Source: Streptomyces sp. MJM8645 (GTDB lineage Bacteria; Actinomycetota; Actinomycetes; Streptomycetales; Streptomycetaceae). Taken from it: a stretch of DNA of 64,000 nucleotides. Positions 1 to 8,502 of this stretch are shown here, piece by piece (the first letter of the stretch is position 1; each line of letters opens with the position of its first letter). The translations under genes were made by a program, and so were the position numbers. Under the pieces are notes generated by a model. It worked only from the letters and a program-made list of their open reading frames with translations, searched no databases and was not told the DNA's origin. The DNA lies in assembly GCF_001625365.1 (NCBI RefSeq), contig NZ_LJJF01000001.1:2046001-2110000 (forward strand), given 5' to 3'.

Positions 1-658
1 AGGCGTTCATGAACGCCAGGGCGTTGTCGATCTCCCGGGCGAGCTGCTCGTAGCGCTGGCCGGCCGGCGAGTTGCGCACGAAGTCCTGGTTCCAGGCGTG
101 CACCTGGCGCAGGTCCGCGTAACCACCGGTGGTGAACGCGCGCACCAGGTTCAGCGTCGCGGCGGACGCGTTGTACATCCGCTTGAGGCGCTCCGGGTCC
201 GGGATGCGGGACTCGGGGGTGAAGTCGAAGCCGTTCACCGAGTCGCCGCGGTAGACCGGCAGCGTCACGCCGTCGCGGGTCTCGGTCGACTTGGAGCGCG
301 GCTTGGAGTACTGGCCGGCGATCCGGCCCACCTTCACGACCGGCACCGAGGCCGCGTACGTCAGCACGGCGGCCATCTGCAGCAGGGTCTTCAGCTTGTT
401 GCGGATGTGCTCCGCCGAGACGCCGTCGAAGGCCTCGGCACAGTCACCGCCCTGCAGCAGGAAGGCCTCCCCGCGCGCCACGGCTCCGAGCCGGGCGCGC
501 AGCTGGTCGCACTCGCCGGCGAACACGAGCGGCGGATAGGAGGCGAGCTCGGCAAGGGTCTTGCGCAGAGCCTCTTGGTCCGGCCATTCAGGCTGCTGCG
601 CCGCGGGCAGGGACTGCCAGGAGTGGCCAGTCCTCGATGTCTCAGTCGTCACGGTCAC
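1..658 (-). CDS. aroH: Class II DAHP synthase, C-terminus cut by window edge
   Basis: This is the N-terminal part of a class II (plant-type) 3-deoxy-7-phosphoheptulonate synthase, which condenses phosphoenolpyruvate and erythrose-4-phosphate in the first step of aromatic amino acid synthesis. The translation shows family blocks such as SYPPLVFAGECDQLR, LLQGGDCAEAF, VGRIAGQYSKPRS, YRGDSVNGF and FTTGGYADLRQVHAWN. The GTG at 658 is used because the GTG two bases upstream is followed at once by a stop; another GTG at 652 is possible. About 219 residues are visible of a protein usually near 450. It diverges from the fused anthranilate synthase, so two aromatic-pathway entry enzymes share one upstream region. 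The isozyme symbol is from memory of Streptomyces naming. Confidence 0.93.
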   Translation of the reverse strand, partial: MTVTTETSRTGHSWQSLPAAQQPEWPDQEALRKTLAELASYPPLVFAGECDQLRARLGAVARGEAFLLQGGDCAEAFDGVSAEHIRNKLKTLLQMAAVLTYAASVPVVKVGRIAGQYSKPRSKSTETRDGVTLPVYRGDSVNGFDFTPESRIPDPERLKRMYNASAATLNLVRAFTTGGYADLRQVHAWNQDFVRNSPAGQRYEQLAREIDNALAFMNA

Positions 659-765
659 ACCACCAAGGCTACGGGGTGACCCGAGCGATTCGTGACCATT
701 GCCCGAGGGGTGAGACATAACTCGGACAAACACGTGACCGGGCTCACCCTCCCCGCACGATCCGC

Positions 766-771
766 TACGCT
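766..771 (+). promoter_or_regulatory. Putative -10 box of the trp leader transcript
   Basis: TACGCT lies seven bases before the ATG of the leader peptide, which puts a likely transcription start on or next to the A of that ATG. There is no Shine-Dalgarno-like sequence in front of the ATG, so the leader peptide mRNA is probably leaderless. No convincing -35 hexamer is seen at the normal distance. This is an inference from spacing only. Confidence 0.4.
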
Positions 772-777
772 CGAAAC

Positions 778-849
778 ATGCACGCGCCCCACACCCACTC
801 CTGGTGGTGGGCCTCCCCCAAGGGTGGCCCACCGATCGCGCGTTCCTAG
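778..849 (+). CDS. trpL: trp leader peptide with three consecutive Trp codons
   Basis: A 23-residue ORF begins MHAPHTHS and then reads three tandem TGG (Trp) codons before ASPKGG, ending at a TAG. It is too short for ordinary gene calling but has the layout of a transcription-attenuation leader: Trp-codon cluster, overlapping hairpin segments, strong hairpin, then the anthranilate synthase gene. Ribosome stalling at the TGG run under low charged tRNA-Trp would favour read-through. A trp attenuator of this kind has been described upstream of a Streptomyces venezuelae anthranilate synthase gene. The role here is inferred from that precedent plus the visible sequence. Confidence 0.85.
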   Translation: MHAPHTHSWWWASPKGGPPIARS

Positions 850-884
850 ACGAACACGACGGCCGCCCCTCGGGGCGGCCGTCG
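806..884 (+). promoter_or_regulatory. trp transcription attenuator
   Basis: Three pairings can be drawn. Segment 1:2 pairs 806-813 (GGTGGGCC) with 826-833 (GGCCCACC) and overlaps the Trp codons. Segment 2:3 pairs 822-828 with 862-868, seven pairs including one G-U. Segment 3:4 pairs 857-869 with 872-884, a 13-base perfect GC-rich arm forming the terminator. No U-tract follows, as is common in Streptomyces. The mutually exclusive 1:2/3:4 and 2:3 arrangement is the classical amino acid attenuator design and should couple anthranilate synthase expression to Trp supply. Confidence 0.82.
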
Positions 885-959
885 GCGTATGCGCAGACGG
901 CCCTCCGGGAGCGGATCCCAGCACCGCACCTCACCAGTCCCCCGGAAGGAAGCCGCTCC

Positions 960-2894
960 GTGACCGCCACCGCCGACCTGCTCGCCCGCCTCACCGCTCC
1001 CGACGCGCCCGCGTTCGCCCTGCTGCACCGCCGCACCCCCCGGCTCGCCCCGGACACCGTCGAGGTGCTGGTGGGCACCGTCGACAGCTACCGGAACCTC
1101 GCCGACCTGCCGGTCCGCACCGGCGTCCCGGCCGACGGCCCGGTGCACGACCTGCTCGCGCTCGTCCCGTACCGGCAGATCCGCGAGCGCGGCTTCGAGG
1201 CGCACGACGACGGGACCCCGCTGCAGGCCCTCTCGGTGACCGAACAGCACACCCTGCCGCTGGCCGAACTCACCGCCGCCCTGCCGCAGTCGCCGGTCTC
1301 GCTCACCGGCGGCTCGTTCGACATCGACGACGAGGCGTACGCCGCGATCGTCCGCCGGGTGATCGAGGAGGAGATCGGCAACGGCGAGGGCGCCAACTTC
1401 GTGATCCGGCGCGACTTCGGCGCCACCCTGGAGAACTTCTCGCCCGCACTCGCGCTCACCCTGTTCCGGCGGCTGCTGGAGCAGGAGCGCGGCGCCTACT
1501 GGACCTTCCTGGTGCACACCGGAGAACGCGTCCTGGTCGGCGCCTCCCCCGAGGTGCACGTCCGGCAGAGCGGCGGCACCGTCGTGATGAACCCGATCTC
1601 CGGCACCTACCGCTATCCGGCCGGCGGCTCGGACATCGACTCGCTGCTCCGGTTCCTCCACGACCCCAAGGAGCTGGAGGAACTGACGATGGTCGTCGAC
1701 GAGGAGCTCAAGATGATGTGCACCGTCGGCGACCTCGGCGGCCAGGTGCTCGGGCCCCGGCTCAAGGAGATGTCCCACCTCGCCCACACCGAGTACGAGC
1801 TGCGCGGACGCACCTCGCTGGACGTCCGCGAGGTGCTCCGCGAGACGATGTTCGCCGCCACCGTCACCGGCAGCCCGGTACAGAACGCCACCCGGGTCAT
1901 CAAGCGGTACGAGCCCGGCGGACGCGGCTACTACTCCGGCGCGCTCGCCCTGATCGGCCGCTCCGCCAGCGGCGGGCAGCTGCTGGACTCGCCGATCTGC
2001 ATCCGCACCGCCGACATCGACCCGGCCACCGGCCGCCTGGTCGTCCGGGTCGGCGCCACGCTCGTCCGCCACTCCGTCCCCGAGTCCGAGGTCGCCGAGA
2101 CCCACGCCAAGGCCGCCGGGGTGCTCACCGCGATCGGCGCCCGGCCCGCGCCCGCCCGGCTGCCCGGCCCCACCGGCCCCCGGCTGGCCGACGACCACCG
2201 CGTCCAGGCCGCCCTGGACGCCCGGCGGGCCGACCTCGCCCCGTTCTGGCTGCGGATGCAGACGCCGACCGTGGTCACCGAGTCCGCGCCGACCCTGGTG
2301 GTCGACGGCGAGGACACCTTCACCTCGATGCTCGCCCACCTGCTCACCTCGATCGGCCACCAGGTCAGCGTCGTCCGCTACGACGCGCCCGGGCTGCCCG
2401 CCCTGCTGGCGGCGCACCGCGGGCCGCTGGTGCTGGGCCCCGGGCCCGGCGACCCGGCGCTCGCCGACGACCCCAAGATGGCCCTGCTGCGGCCGGTCGT
2501 CGCGGACGCCCTGGCCGCGGTCCGGTCCGGGGCCCGCACCGCGCCGCTGCTCGCGGTCTGCCTCAGCCACCAGCTGCTCTGCGGCGAGCTCGGGCTGGCG
2601 CTGGGCCGCAAGGACGTCCCGTACCAGGGGGCGCAGGAGAGCGTCGACCTGTTCGGCACCAAGCACACCGTCGGCTTCTACAACACGTTCACCGCGCGCT
2701 GCTCGGACGCCGACGCGGCCCGGCTCGCCGCACAGGGCGTCGAGGTCGCCCGGGACGCCGCCACCGGGGACGTCCACGCGCTGCGCGGGCCCGGCTTCGC
2801 CGGCCTCCAGTTCCACCCCGAGTCGGTGCTGACCCGCGACGGCGTCGGCATCGTGGCGGGCCTGCTGCGCGAGGCGGCGGCCGTCCGCGGCTGA
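960..2894 (+). CDS. trpE: Fused anthranilate synthase, TrpE and TrpG domains
   Basis: Converts chorismate and glutamine to anthranilate, the first committed step of Trp synthesis. Residues about 1-440 are the chorismate-binding domain (PISGTYRYPAGG, DEELKMMC, GSPVQNATRVIKRYEPGGRGYYSGALALIGR-type block in shorter motifs) and about 455-644 a class I glutamine amidotransferase with GPGPGDP, catalytic Cys534 in AVCLSHQ and the His619/Glu621 pair in FHPES. The GTG at 960 is preferred because GGAAGGA lies about 10 bases upstream and the longer reading would run through the attenuator. The 644-residue single-chain architecture resembles TrpEG/PhzE-like enzymes rather than separate subunits. Regulation is probably by the upstream attenuator. 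An antibiotic-pathway role is possible in some relatives, but the Trp leader argues for primary metabolism. Confidence 0.93.
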   Translation: MTATADLLARLTAPDAPAFALLHRRTPRLAPDTVEVLVGTVDSYRNLADLPVRTGVPADGPVHDLLALVPYRQIRERGFEAHDDGTPLQALSVTEQHTLPLAELTAALPQSPVSLTGGSFDIDDEAYAAIVRRVIEEEIGNGEGANFVIRRDFGATLENFSPALALTLFRRLLEQERGAYWTFLVHTGERVLVGASPEVHVRQSGGTVVMNPISGTYRYPAGGSDIDSLLRFLHDPKELEELTMVVDEELKMMCTVGDLGGQVLGPRLKEMSHLAHTEYELRGRTSLDVREVLRETMFAATVTGSPVQNATRVIKRYEPGGRGYYSGALALIGRSASGGQLLDSPICIRTADIDPATGRLVVRVGATLVRHSVPESEVAETHAKAAGVLTAIGARPAPARLPGPTGPRLADDHRVQAALDARRADLAPFWLRMQTPTVVTESAPTLVVDGEDTFTSMLAHLLTSIGHQVSVVRYDAPGLPALLAAHRGPLVLGPGPGDPALADDPKMALLRPVVADALAAVRSGARTAPLLAVCLSHQLLCGELGLALGRKDVPYQGAQESVDLFGTKHTVGFYNTFTARCSDADAARLAAQGVEVARDAATGDVHALRGPGFAGLQFHPESVLTRDGVGIVAGLLREAAAVRG

Positions 2895-2912
2895 GGAACC
2901 GGCTGAGCAGCC

Positions 2913-2946
2913 GGTGGGGGGCCGGTCCCGGGACCGGCCCCCCACC
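2913..2946. terminator. Bidirectional terminator, trpE / response regulator
   Basis: A perfect 34-base palindrome, two 17-base arms meeting at CCCGGG, sits between the converging trpE and response-regulator genes. It lacks a U-tract on either strand but is very stable. Its position suits termination from both sides. Confidence 0.75.
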
Positions 2947-2986
2947 GCACGCGGGACCGCCGACGCGGCCGGACCCGCCGGAGCCG

Positions 2987-3667
2987 TCAGATGTCGTCGT
3001 CCAGCCCCTGCTCGATCGCGTACCGCACCAGTTCCACCCGGTTGTGCAGTTGCAGCTTGCCGAGCGTGTTCTGGACGTGGTTCTGCACCGTCCGGTGCGA
3101 CAGCACCAGCCGGTCGGCGATCTGCCGGTACGACAGGCCCTTGGCCACCAGGCGCAGGACCTCGGTCTCCCGCGCGGTCAGCTGCGGGACGGCCGGCGCG
3201 GAGGCCGGGGCCGGTTCGGCGGCCAGCCGGCGGAACTCGCCCAGCACCAGGCCGGCCAGGCCCGGGGTGAACACGGCGTCGCCCACGGCCGTGCGCCGCA
3301 CCGCGTCCAGCAGTTCCTCCCGCCCGGCCGACTTGACCAGGTACCCGGTCGCGCCGGACTTCACCGCCTCCAGCACGTCCTGGTGCTCGCCGCTGGCCGA
3401 GAGCACCAGCACCCGCACCGCCGGGTCCTGCGCGACCACCTGGCGGCACACCTCGGCGCCGGGCAGACCGGGCAGGTTGAGGTCCAGTACGACGACCTGC
3501 GGCGAGCAGGCGCGGGCCCGGCGGACGGCCTCCTCGCCGTCGCCCGCGGTGGCCACCACGTCGAGCCCCGCCTCGGCGAGGTCCCGCGAGACGGCGTCGC
3601 GCCACATCGGGTGGTCGTCCACGACCATCACCCGTATCGGCCGGTCAGTCGTCGGCTGATCGGTCAT
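2987..3667 (-). CDS. NarL/FixJ-family response regulator
   Basis: DNA-binding response regulator of about 226 residues. The receiver domain carries the acidic pair Asp17/Asp18 and the phosphoacceptor Asp62 in VVLDLNLPG. The C-terminus has a LuxR-type helix-turn-helix (LTARETEVLRLVAKGLSYRQIA followed by LSHRTVQNHV). The start at 3667 is chosen over an in-frame ATG at 3688 because GAGGAAGG lies just before it. It overlaps the 3' end of the sensor kinase by 23 bases, so the two are translationally coupled. The pair resembles, from memory, the MacRS system of Streptomyces coelicolor, which affects differentiation and antibiotic production; that link is an inference. Confidence 0.9.
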   Translation of the reverse strand: MTDQPTTDRPIRVMVVDDHPMWRDAVSRDLAEAGLDVVATAGDGEEAVRRARACSPQVVVLDLNLPGLPGAEVCRQVVAQDPAVRVLVLSASGEHQDVLEAVKSGATGYLVKSAGREELLDAVRRTAVGDAVFTPGLAGLVLGEFRRLAAEPAPASAPAVPQLTARETEVLRLVAKGLSYRQIADRLVLSHRTVQNHVQNTLGKLQLHNRVELVRYAIEQGLDDDI

Positions 3668-4904
3668 CAGAACCCTTCCTCGGGACACGGAGTTCGACCT
3701 CGACGCCCTCTCCGGGCGCCGAGTACAGCTCGGCCGTGCCGCCGAGGTCCAGCAGCCGGCCGCGGATGGACTGGGAGACGCCCAGCCGCCCGGCCCGCTC
3801 CGCCTCGCCGAGGCGGCCGGGGGCGAAGCCGGGGCCGTCGTCGCGGATGCTGACCGTGACGGCCTGCGGCTCGTCCTCCACCAGGATCCAGGCCCGGGCC
3901 CGCTCCCCGGCGTGCCGGCGGACGTTGTCGACGGCGGCGCCGACCGCCGCGGCCAGTTCGCCGGCCGCCCCGGCGGGCAGCAGCACCGGCCCGCCGGGGG
4001 CGGACAGCGTGATCCGCTCGTCGGCGTACGGGCGCAGCAGCGCGGTGAGGTCCTGCGGCTCCCCGGCCCCGCACTCCTGCGGGCGCTGCCCCGGGATCGG
4101 GCCGCCGGTCATCAGCGCCCGCAGGGCGCGTTCCTGCTCACCGGCCAGTCGGCCGAGTTCGGCGAAGTCGGCGTCGCCGCCCGGGCGTCCACCGGCCGCA
4201 GCCGCGGCGCCCTCGGCCGGCCGCGCGGTGAGTTCGGCGCCGTGGCGCTGGACGAGGGCGAGCACCTGGAGCACGCCGTCGTGGATGTCCCGGGAGAGCC
4301 GCTCGCGCTCCCGGGTGGCCGCCTCGACCTGGAGTGCCCGGGTGAGCGTCGCCTCGCTGGCGCGGGCCAGTTCGATGACGTAGCCGATGGCGCAGCCGGC
4401 CACCATCAGCAGCATGATGTTGTGGATGTTGTCGCCGGTCGGGCCGCCGTGGCCGAGGATGTTGGCGACGCCGATCACCGTGCCCGCGGCGGCCGCCCAG
4501 CGCCAGCCGCCCTTGCCGGCGAAGCCGAGCACCGTACCGGCGGCCCAGATGGTCGGCAGGGTGGGCGCGCCGTGGCTGATCCGTACCGGGTCGTCGGTCA
4601 GGCCGCTCATCACGATGCCGGTGACGGCGAGGGTGAGGTCGGTGCCGAGCACGTACCAGGTGCAGCGCTGCGGGCCGGCGAAGGCCCGGGTGCTGGCGAG
4701 TGTCCAGAGGGTGAGCGTGCCGAGGAAGATCCAGCCGGCGACGGGGTGCAGGAAGTCCAGGTAGGAGTTGAGGTAGCGCAGCAGGGCGTAGCACAGGGCC
4801 AGCACCCGGAAGTAGGAGATGGCCTTCCACAACGGCAGTTCGACGGACATGCCCCCGGCCGCGACCGCGCCGCCGACTGCCCCGGTTCTCTCGCCGTCCG
4901 TCAT
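3645..4904 (-). CDS. Membrane sensor histidine kinase (HisKA_3, DUF5931-type input)
   Basis: The N-terminal half has several hydrophobic segments (about residues 28-50, 55-72, 83-101, 117-130, 135-150, 160-180) matching the actinobacterial DUF5931 sensor region. A dimerisation helix follows with the phosphoacceptor His208 in RLSRDIHDGVLQ. The ATPase domain shows AVDNVRRHAG (N box) and IRDDGPGFAPG (G box). It is translated just upstream of and overlapping its cognate response regulator, and follows the acyltransferase gene by 35 bases, so all three may be one transcript. The signal sensed cannot be read from sequence. Confidence 0.9.
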   Translation of the reverse strand: MTDGERTGAVGGAVAAGGMSVELPLWKAISYFRVLALCYALLRYLNSYLDFLHPVAGWIFLGTLTLWTLASTRAFAGPQRCTWYVLGTDLTLAVTGIVMSGLTDDPVRISHGAPTLPTIWAAGTVLGFAGKGGWRWAAAAGTVIGVANILGHGGPTGDNIHNIMLLMVAGCAIGYVIELARASEATLTRALQVEAATRERERLSRDIHDGVLQVLALVQRHGAELTARPAEGAAAAAGGRPGGDADFAELGRLAGEQERALRALMTGGPIPGQRPQECGAGEPQDLTALLRPYADERITLSAPGGPVLLPAGAAGELAAAVGAAVDNVRRHAGERARAWILVEDEPQAVTVSIRDDGPGFAPGRLGEAERAGRLGVSQSIRGRLLDLGGTAELYSAPGEGVEVELRVPRKGSDDRSADD

Positions 4905-4939
4905 CCTTGCGCCCCTCCCCTGGGCCGTGCCCGCGGTCG

Positions 4940-5782
4940 TCAGGCCGACCCGGTCTCCTTCGGCTCCTGCCCGGACTGCTCGGCCTGCTCGGCCTTCTCC
5001 GTCGCGGCGGCCTTGTCGGCGGCGGCCTTCTCGGCATCCGCCTCCGCCTTCTCCGCCTTGGCGGCGGCCTTGCGCTCGGCGTCGGCCTTCTTCTTGTCGT
5101 CGGCGATCTGCCGCTTGGCGGCGGTCGCGTAGATGTCCACGTACTCCTGGCCGGAGAGCCGCATGATCTCGTACATCACCTCGTCCGTCACCGAACGGAG
5201 GATGAAGCGGTCGTTCTCCATGCCGTGGTAGCGGGAGAAGTCCAGCGGGCGGCCGATCCGGATGCCGGGGCGGGTGCCGAAGTTGGGGATCACCTGACCG
5301 GGCGGCTGGACCTTCTCGGTGTCGATCATGGCGACCGGGATGACCGGCGCGCCGGTGGCCAGCGCGACGCGGGCCAGGCCGCCGACCTTGCCGCGGTACA
5401 GCTTGCCGTCGGGCGAGCGGGTGCCCTCGGGGTAGACGCCGAACAGCTCGCCGCCGTCCAGCACCGCGATGGCGCTGCGGATCGCGGCCTCGCCCGCGCC
5501 GCGCACGCCCGAGCGGTCCACCGGCAGCTGGCCGACGCCCTTGAAGAACGCGGCGGTCAGCCGGCCCTTGATGCCCGGGGTGTTGAAGTACTCGGCCTTC
5601 GCGATGAAGGTCACCCGGCGTTTGATCAGCGCGGGGAAGAAGAAGGAGTCCGAGAAGGACAGGTGGTTGCTCGCGATGATGGCCGCGCCCTCGGTGGGGA
5701 TGTTCTCCTCACCCTCGATCCACGGCCGGAAGAAGATCCGAAGCAGTGGCGCGACGATCATCTTCATCAGTCGGTAGAACAA
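4940..5782 (-). CDS. 1-acyl-glycerol-3-phosphate acyltransferase family protein
   Basis: PlsC-type acyltransferase that makes phosphatidate from lysophosphatidate at the membrane. The catalytic NHLSFSD block (His40, Asp45) and the substrate-binding PEGTRS block near residue 118 are intact, and a hydrophobic stretch (MIVAPLLRIFF) starts the protein. A TTG at 5782 is taken as start because AGGAGG lies six bases upstream; the first ATG at 5767 is 21 bases from it. The C-terminus past about residue 225 is a Lys/Ala/Glu-rich tail, probably disordered or helical. It is first in a run with the sensor kinase and response regulator. Confidence 0.9.
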   Translation of the reverse strand: MFYRLMKMIVAPLLRIFFRPWIEGEENIPTEGAAIIASNHLSFSDSFFFPALIKRRVTFIAKAEYFNTPGIKGRLTAAFFKGVGQLPVDRSGVRGAGEAAIRSAIAVLDGGELFGVYPEGTRSPDGKLYRGKVGGLARVALATGAPVIPVAMIDTEKVQPPGQVIPNFGTRPGIRIGRPLDFSRYHGMENDRFILRSVTDEVMYEIMRLSGQEYVDIYATAAKRQIADDKKKADAERKAAAKAEKAEADAEKAAADKAAATEKAEQAEQSGQEPKETGSA

Positions 5783-6038
5783 CCCGGGCCTCCTGTTATG
5801 CGGACCGGTCGATCCTAATGCCCCGTGGGCTCGGCCCGCGCCCCGCCCCGCCCCGGCGGGCCGCCATCGGACTCCCGCAGGCACTCGCACGGGGGCCGCC
5901 GAGAGGGGTGTGCGGCCCGCGCGGAGGCCGCCATGAGGGGTGTACGTCCCGGGCGGGGCCGTGGGACGATGCGGATTCCCGCAGCCTCCCCCTCCAGCGT
6001 CCCTCCCCCAGCGCCACCCGCCCGCGAAGGAGTCCGCC

Positions 6039-6833
6039 ATGCCGTTGCTGCCCGGTGCCGAACCGTACCGCCACCACGGCGGACCGGTGGGGGTGCTGCT
6101 GTGCCACGGCTTCACCGGATCGCCGCAGTCGCTGCGGCCCTGGGCGGAGGAACTGGCGGCGGCCGGGTTCAGCGTGTCGCTGCCGCTGCTGCCCGGGCAC
6201 GGCACCCGGTGGCGGGACATGCAGGTCACCCGCTGGGAGGACTGGTACGCCGAGGTCGAGCACGAACTGCTGACGCTCTCCGCCGAGTGCGAGCAGGTCT
6301 TCGTCTGCGCGCTGTCGATGGGCGGCGCGCTGGCGCTGCGGCTGGCCGCGCTGCACGGTCCGGCGGTGTCCGGGCTGGTGCTGGTCAACCCGTCGGTGCG
6401 CTCGGACAACCCCGCGAGTGCGCTGCTGCCGGTGCTGCGGCACCTCGTGCCGAGCGTGCCCGGGATCGCCGACGACATCGCCAAGCCCGGCGCGGTCGAG
6501 CTGGGCTACGACCGGACGCCGCTGAACGCCGCCTGGTCGCTGGGCCGGCTGTGGCGGGACGTCCAACGGCGGCTGCCGCAGGTGACCCAGCCGGTGCTGC
6601 TCTTCCGCAGTCCGCAGGACCACGTCGTCTCGCCGGCCAACTCGGAACTGGTGCTGGCCCGGATATCCTCGACCGACGTGACGGAGCGGCTGTGCCAGCG
6701 CAGCTTCCACGTCGCGACGCTGGACCACGACGCGGCGGAAATATTCGCGGCCAGCCAGGACTTCATCCGACGGCTGGCCCCCGCGCACGCGGTGGGCGTC
6801 ACCGGGGTCGAATCCGACGATCACCATGGCTGA
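6039..6833 (+). CDS. Alpha/beta hydrolase, monoacylglycerol lipase/esterase type
   Basis: A 264-residue alpha/beta-hydrolase. The oxyanion region reads CHGFTGSP, the nucleophile elbow ALSMGG carries Ser93, and the triad is completed by Asp194 (SPQDHVV) and His224 (SFHVATLDHD). This resembles short-chain carboxylesterase / monoglyceride lipase enzymes of Gram-positive bacteria. ATG 6039 follows AAGGAG by six bases. Its 3' end overlaps the next gene by eight bases, suggesting co-translation. Substrate unknown. Confidence 0.88.
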   Translation: MPLLPGAEPYRHHGGPVGVLLCHGFTGSPQSLRPWAEELAAAGFSVSLPLLPGHGTRWRDMQVTRWEDWYAEVEHELLTLSAECEQVFVCALSMGGALALRLAALHGPAVSGLVLVNPSVRSDNPASALLPVLRHLVPSVPGIADDIAKPGAVELGYDRTPLNAAWSLGRLWRDVQRRLPQVTQPVLLFRSPQDHVVSPANSELVLARISSTDVTERLCQRSFHVATLDHDAAEIFAASQDFIRRLAPAHAVGVTGVESDDHHG

Positions 6834-7617
6834 AGGGCCGGAAGTGCACGAGAGCAGCACGGCGGGCGGCGGGGACGAGGCACCCCGCGAGGACGGCACG
6901 GCGAAGGACAGCACAGCGAAGGACGGCACGGCGAAGGACGGCACCGCGCACAGCGGCGCCCCGGCGGACCGTCCGGGGGCGGACGGCGTCACCGCCCCGG
7001 CCGCGGAGGCCGCCGAAGCACCGGCCGCCGACCGGCGCCCGGCCGAACCGGACGCCACCGCGCCCGCGGAGCCCCGCACCCGGCGCGCCCCCGAGCGCAG
7101 CCAGGCCGAGCAGGACGAGATCTTCGCCGCCCTGGTCGCCCAGTTCGACGACCCCGTGGACCTCACCAACCCCAACTGGCCGGAGGTCGAGAACCTCCGG
7201 GCCCAGAGCGAGCTGAAGGGCGGCTTCAAGGACGCCCCCGGCTCCCGGACCGACCCGGACGACCTCGCCGACCTCGCCCCGCAGCCCCGCCCCCGCTCCG
7301 GTCGGCCGGTGATGCCGGCGGCGGGCTCGGGCCCGCGCGACTTCGAGCTGGCCGAGGAGACCGACGAGGACCACTACGTCCCGCCGGAGCCCCCGCCGCT
7401 GCCGACCGCCGACGTCACCGCGAAGTTCGCCTGGCTCGCGGTGCTCGGCGGCCCCGCCCTGCTGCTGTTCGACGCGGTGGTGTGGCGGGAGATCGCCGGC
7501 TGGCCGGCCTGGGTCGGGATCACCGCCTTCCTCGGCGGCTTCGTCACCCTGGTGACCCGGATGAAGGACCGCGACGAGGACGAGCCCGAGGACCCGGACA
7601 ACGGCGCGGTCGTCTGA
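6826..7617 (+). CDS. Hypothetical protein with disordered N-terminus and two C-terminal membrane segments
   Basis: About 263 residues. The first 110 are low complexity, rich in Ala, Asp, Glu and Pro, and contain a five-residue repeat (GTAKD, STAKD, GTAKD, GTAHS) coded by 15-base repeats at 6895-6951. A conserved-looking segment DPVDLTNPNWPEVENLRAQSELKGGFK follows in shorter blocks, and two hydrophobic helices lie near residues 200-220 and 225-243. The tail is acidic. Start may be ATG 6826 or GTG 6844. It overlaps the upstream hydrolase, so the two are probably one operon. No function assigned. Confidence 0.75.
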   Translation: MAEGPEVHESSTAGGGDEAPREDGTAKDSTAKDGTAKDGTAHSGAPADRPGADGVTAPAAEAAEAPAADRRPAEPDATAPAEPRTRRAPERSQAEQDEIFAALVAQFDDPVDLTNPNWPEVENLRAQSELKGGFKDAPGSRTDPDDLADLAPQPRPRSGRPVMPAAGSGPRDFELAEETDEDHYVPPEPPPLPTADVTAKFAWLAVLGGPALLLFDAVVWREIAGWPAWVGITAFLGGFVTLVTRMKDRDEDEPEDPDNGAVV

Positions 7618-7626
7618 GCCAAGCTC

Positions 7627-8373
7627 CTAAGCCTCCGGCAGCTCCAGCACCGCGAGCACCGGCAGGTGGTCGGTCGCGGCGCGCAGGTCGGCCTCGGTGA
7701 CGCCGGGCAGCCCGTGCGGCACCCCGCAGCCGAGGACGGTGATCCCGGGCGTGGCGAACACGGCGTCGATCCGCTGGTAGGGGCGCTCGGGGACGGACGT
7801 GAACTCGCCGCCCCAGGGCGCGGTCGGGTACCCGTCCTGGAGCCGCGCGGCCAGCAGCTGCCAGCCCCTGCCGTCCGGGTGCTCGTTGAAGTCCCCTGCC
7901 ACGATGCCGTGTTCGGCGATCCCGAGCTGGTCGAGCAGCAGCTCGAACTGGCCGTACCGCTCGTCGGCGTCCAGGCTGAGGTGGCAGCTGGTGAGGGTGA
8001 ACGGCGCCGTTCCGGGCAGTCGCAGCAGCGCGGTGGCGAAGCCGCGGGCGTGCAGGCCGCGGGTCTTGGGCAGCAGCCGGTCGTGCACGCCCAGCAGTTG
8101 CGCCGCGCCGGGCCGGCCGAGCAGCAGCGGCCCGGCGGCGGTCCGGCCGCCGCCGGCCAGGACGACCGTCCCGGTGCTCCGGGCCAGCCGGGCGGCCTGG
8201 CCCTCGGGCCGCCAGTAGCGCGGTGACTCCTGGATGCAGACCAGGTCGGGTGCGCAGGCCCGGATCACCCGGGCCAGCGCCCGCCGGTCGTCCCGCAGCG
8301 AGCGGATGTTGTAGCTGAGCAGGCGCAGCCGGCGCGGGCCGGGCGGCGGCGGTTCGGCGGGTGCCGTGGTCAT
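7627..8373 (-). CDS. Endonuclease/exonuclease/phosphatase family protein
   Basis: 248-residue member of the DNase I-like metal-dependent phosphodiesterase superfamily. Visible family motifs in order: LLSYNIRSL near residue 20, CIQESPRYW (metal-binding Glu), TSCHLSLD, GDFNEHPD (metal/catalytic Asp-Asn), RIDAVFAT and ATDHLPVLA (catalytic Asp-His). No signal peptide is seen. Start at 8373 follows GGAGG by nine bases. Its stop is nine bases from that of the converging membrane protein gene. Substrate may be nucleic acid, sphingomyelin or inositol phosphate. Confidence 0.87.
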   Translation of the reverse strand: MTTAPAEPPPPGPRRLRLLSYNIRSLRDDRRALARVIRACAPDLVCIQESPRYWRPEGQAARLARSTGTVVLAGGGRTAAGPLLLGRPGAAQLLGVHDRLLPKTRGLHARGFATALLRLPGTAPFTLTSCHLSLDADERYGQFELLLDQLGIAEHGIVAGDFNEHPDGRGWQLLAARLQDGYPTAPWGGEFTSVPERPYQRIDAVFATPGITVLGCGVPHGLPGVTEADLRAATDHLPVLAVLELPEA

Positions 8374-8502
8374 GGTCCTGGTCCTCCCCGTACGTGGTGC
8401 GTGGGACGACCGTACGGCAGGGCCGGGGGCGTGCGTCGGCGGCGGCGCGTCCGGGGTTGGTCGGGGTCCGGTCGCACCGCCGCCGGCGGGTTCAGGGGGT
8501 GG

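Noticed and set aside
846..3605. 919-codon open frame on the minus strand across trpE and the response regulator
   Set aside because: Antisense shadow of strongly GC3-biased genes; the translation is Gly/Arg/Ala-rich with no domain motifs, while the opposite strand codes clear enzymes.
692..3853. Plus-strand 1053-codon frame starting before trpE
   Set aside because: Different frame from trpE, Arg/Pro-rich, crosses the attenuator and a converging gene.
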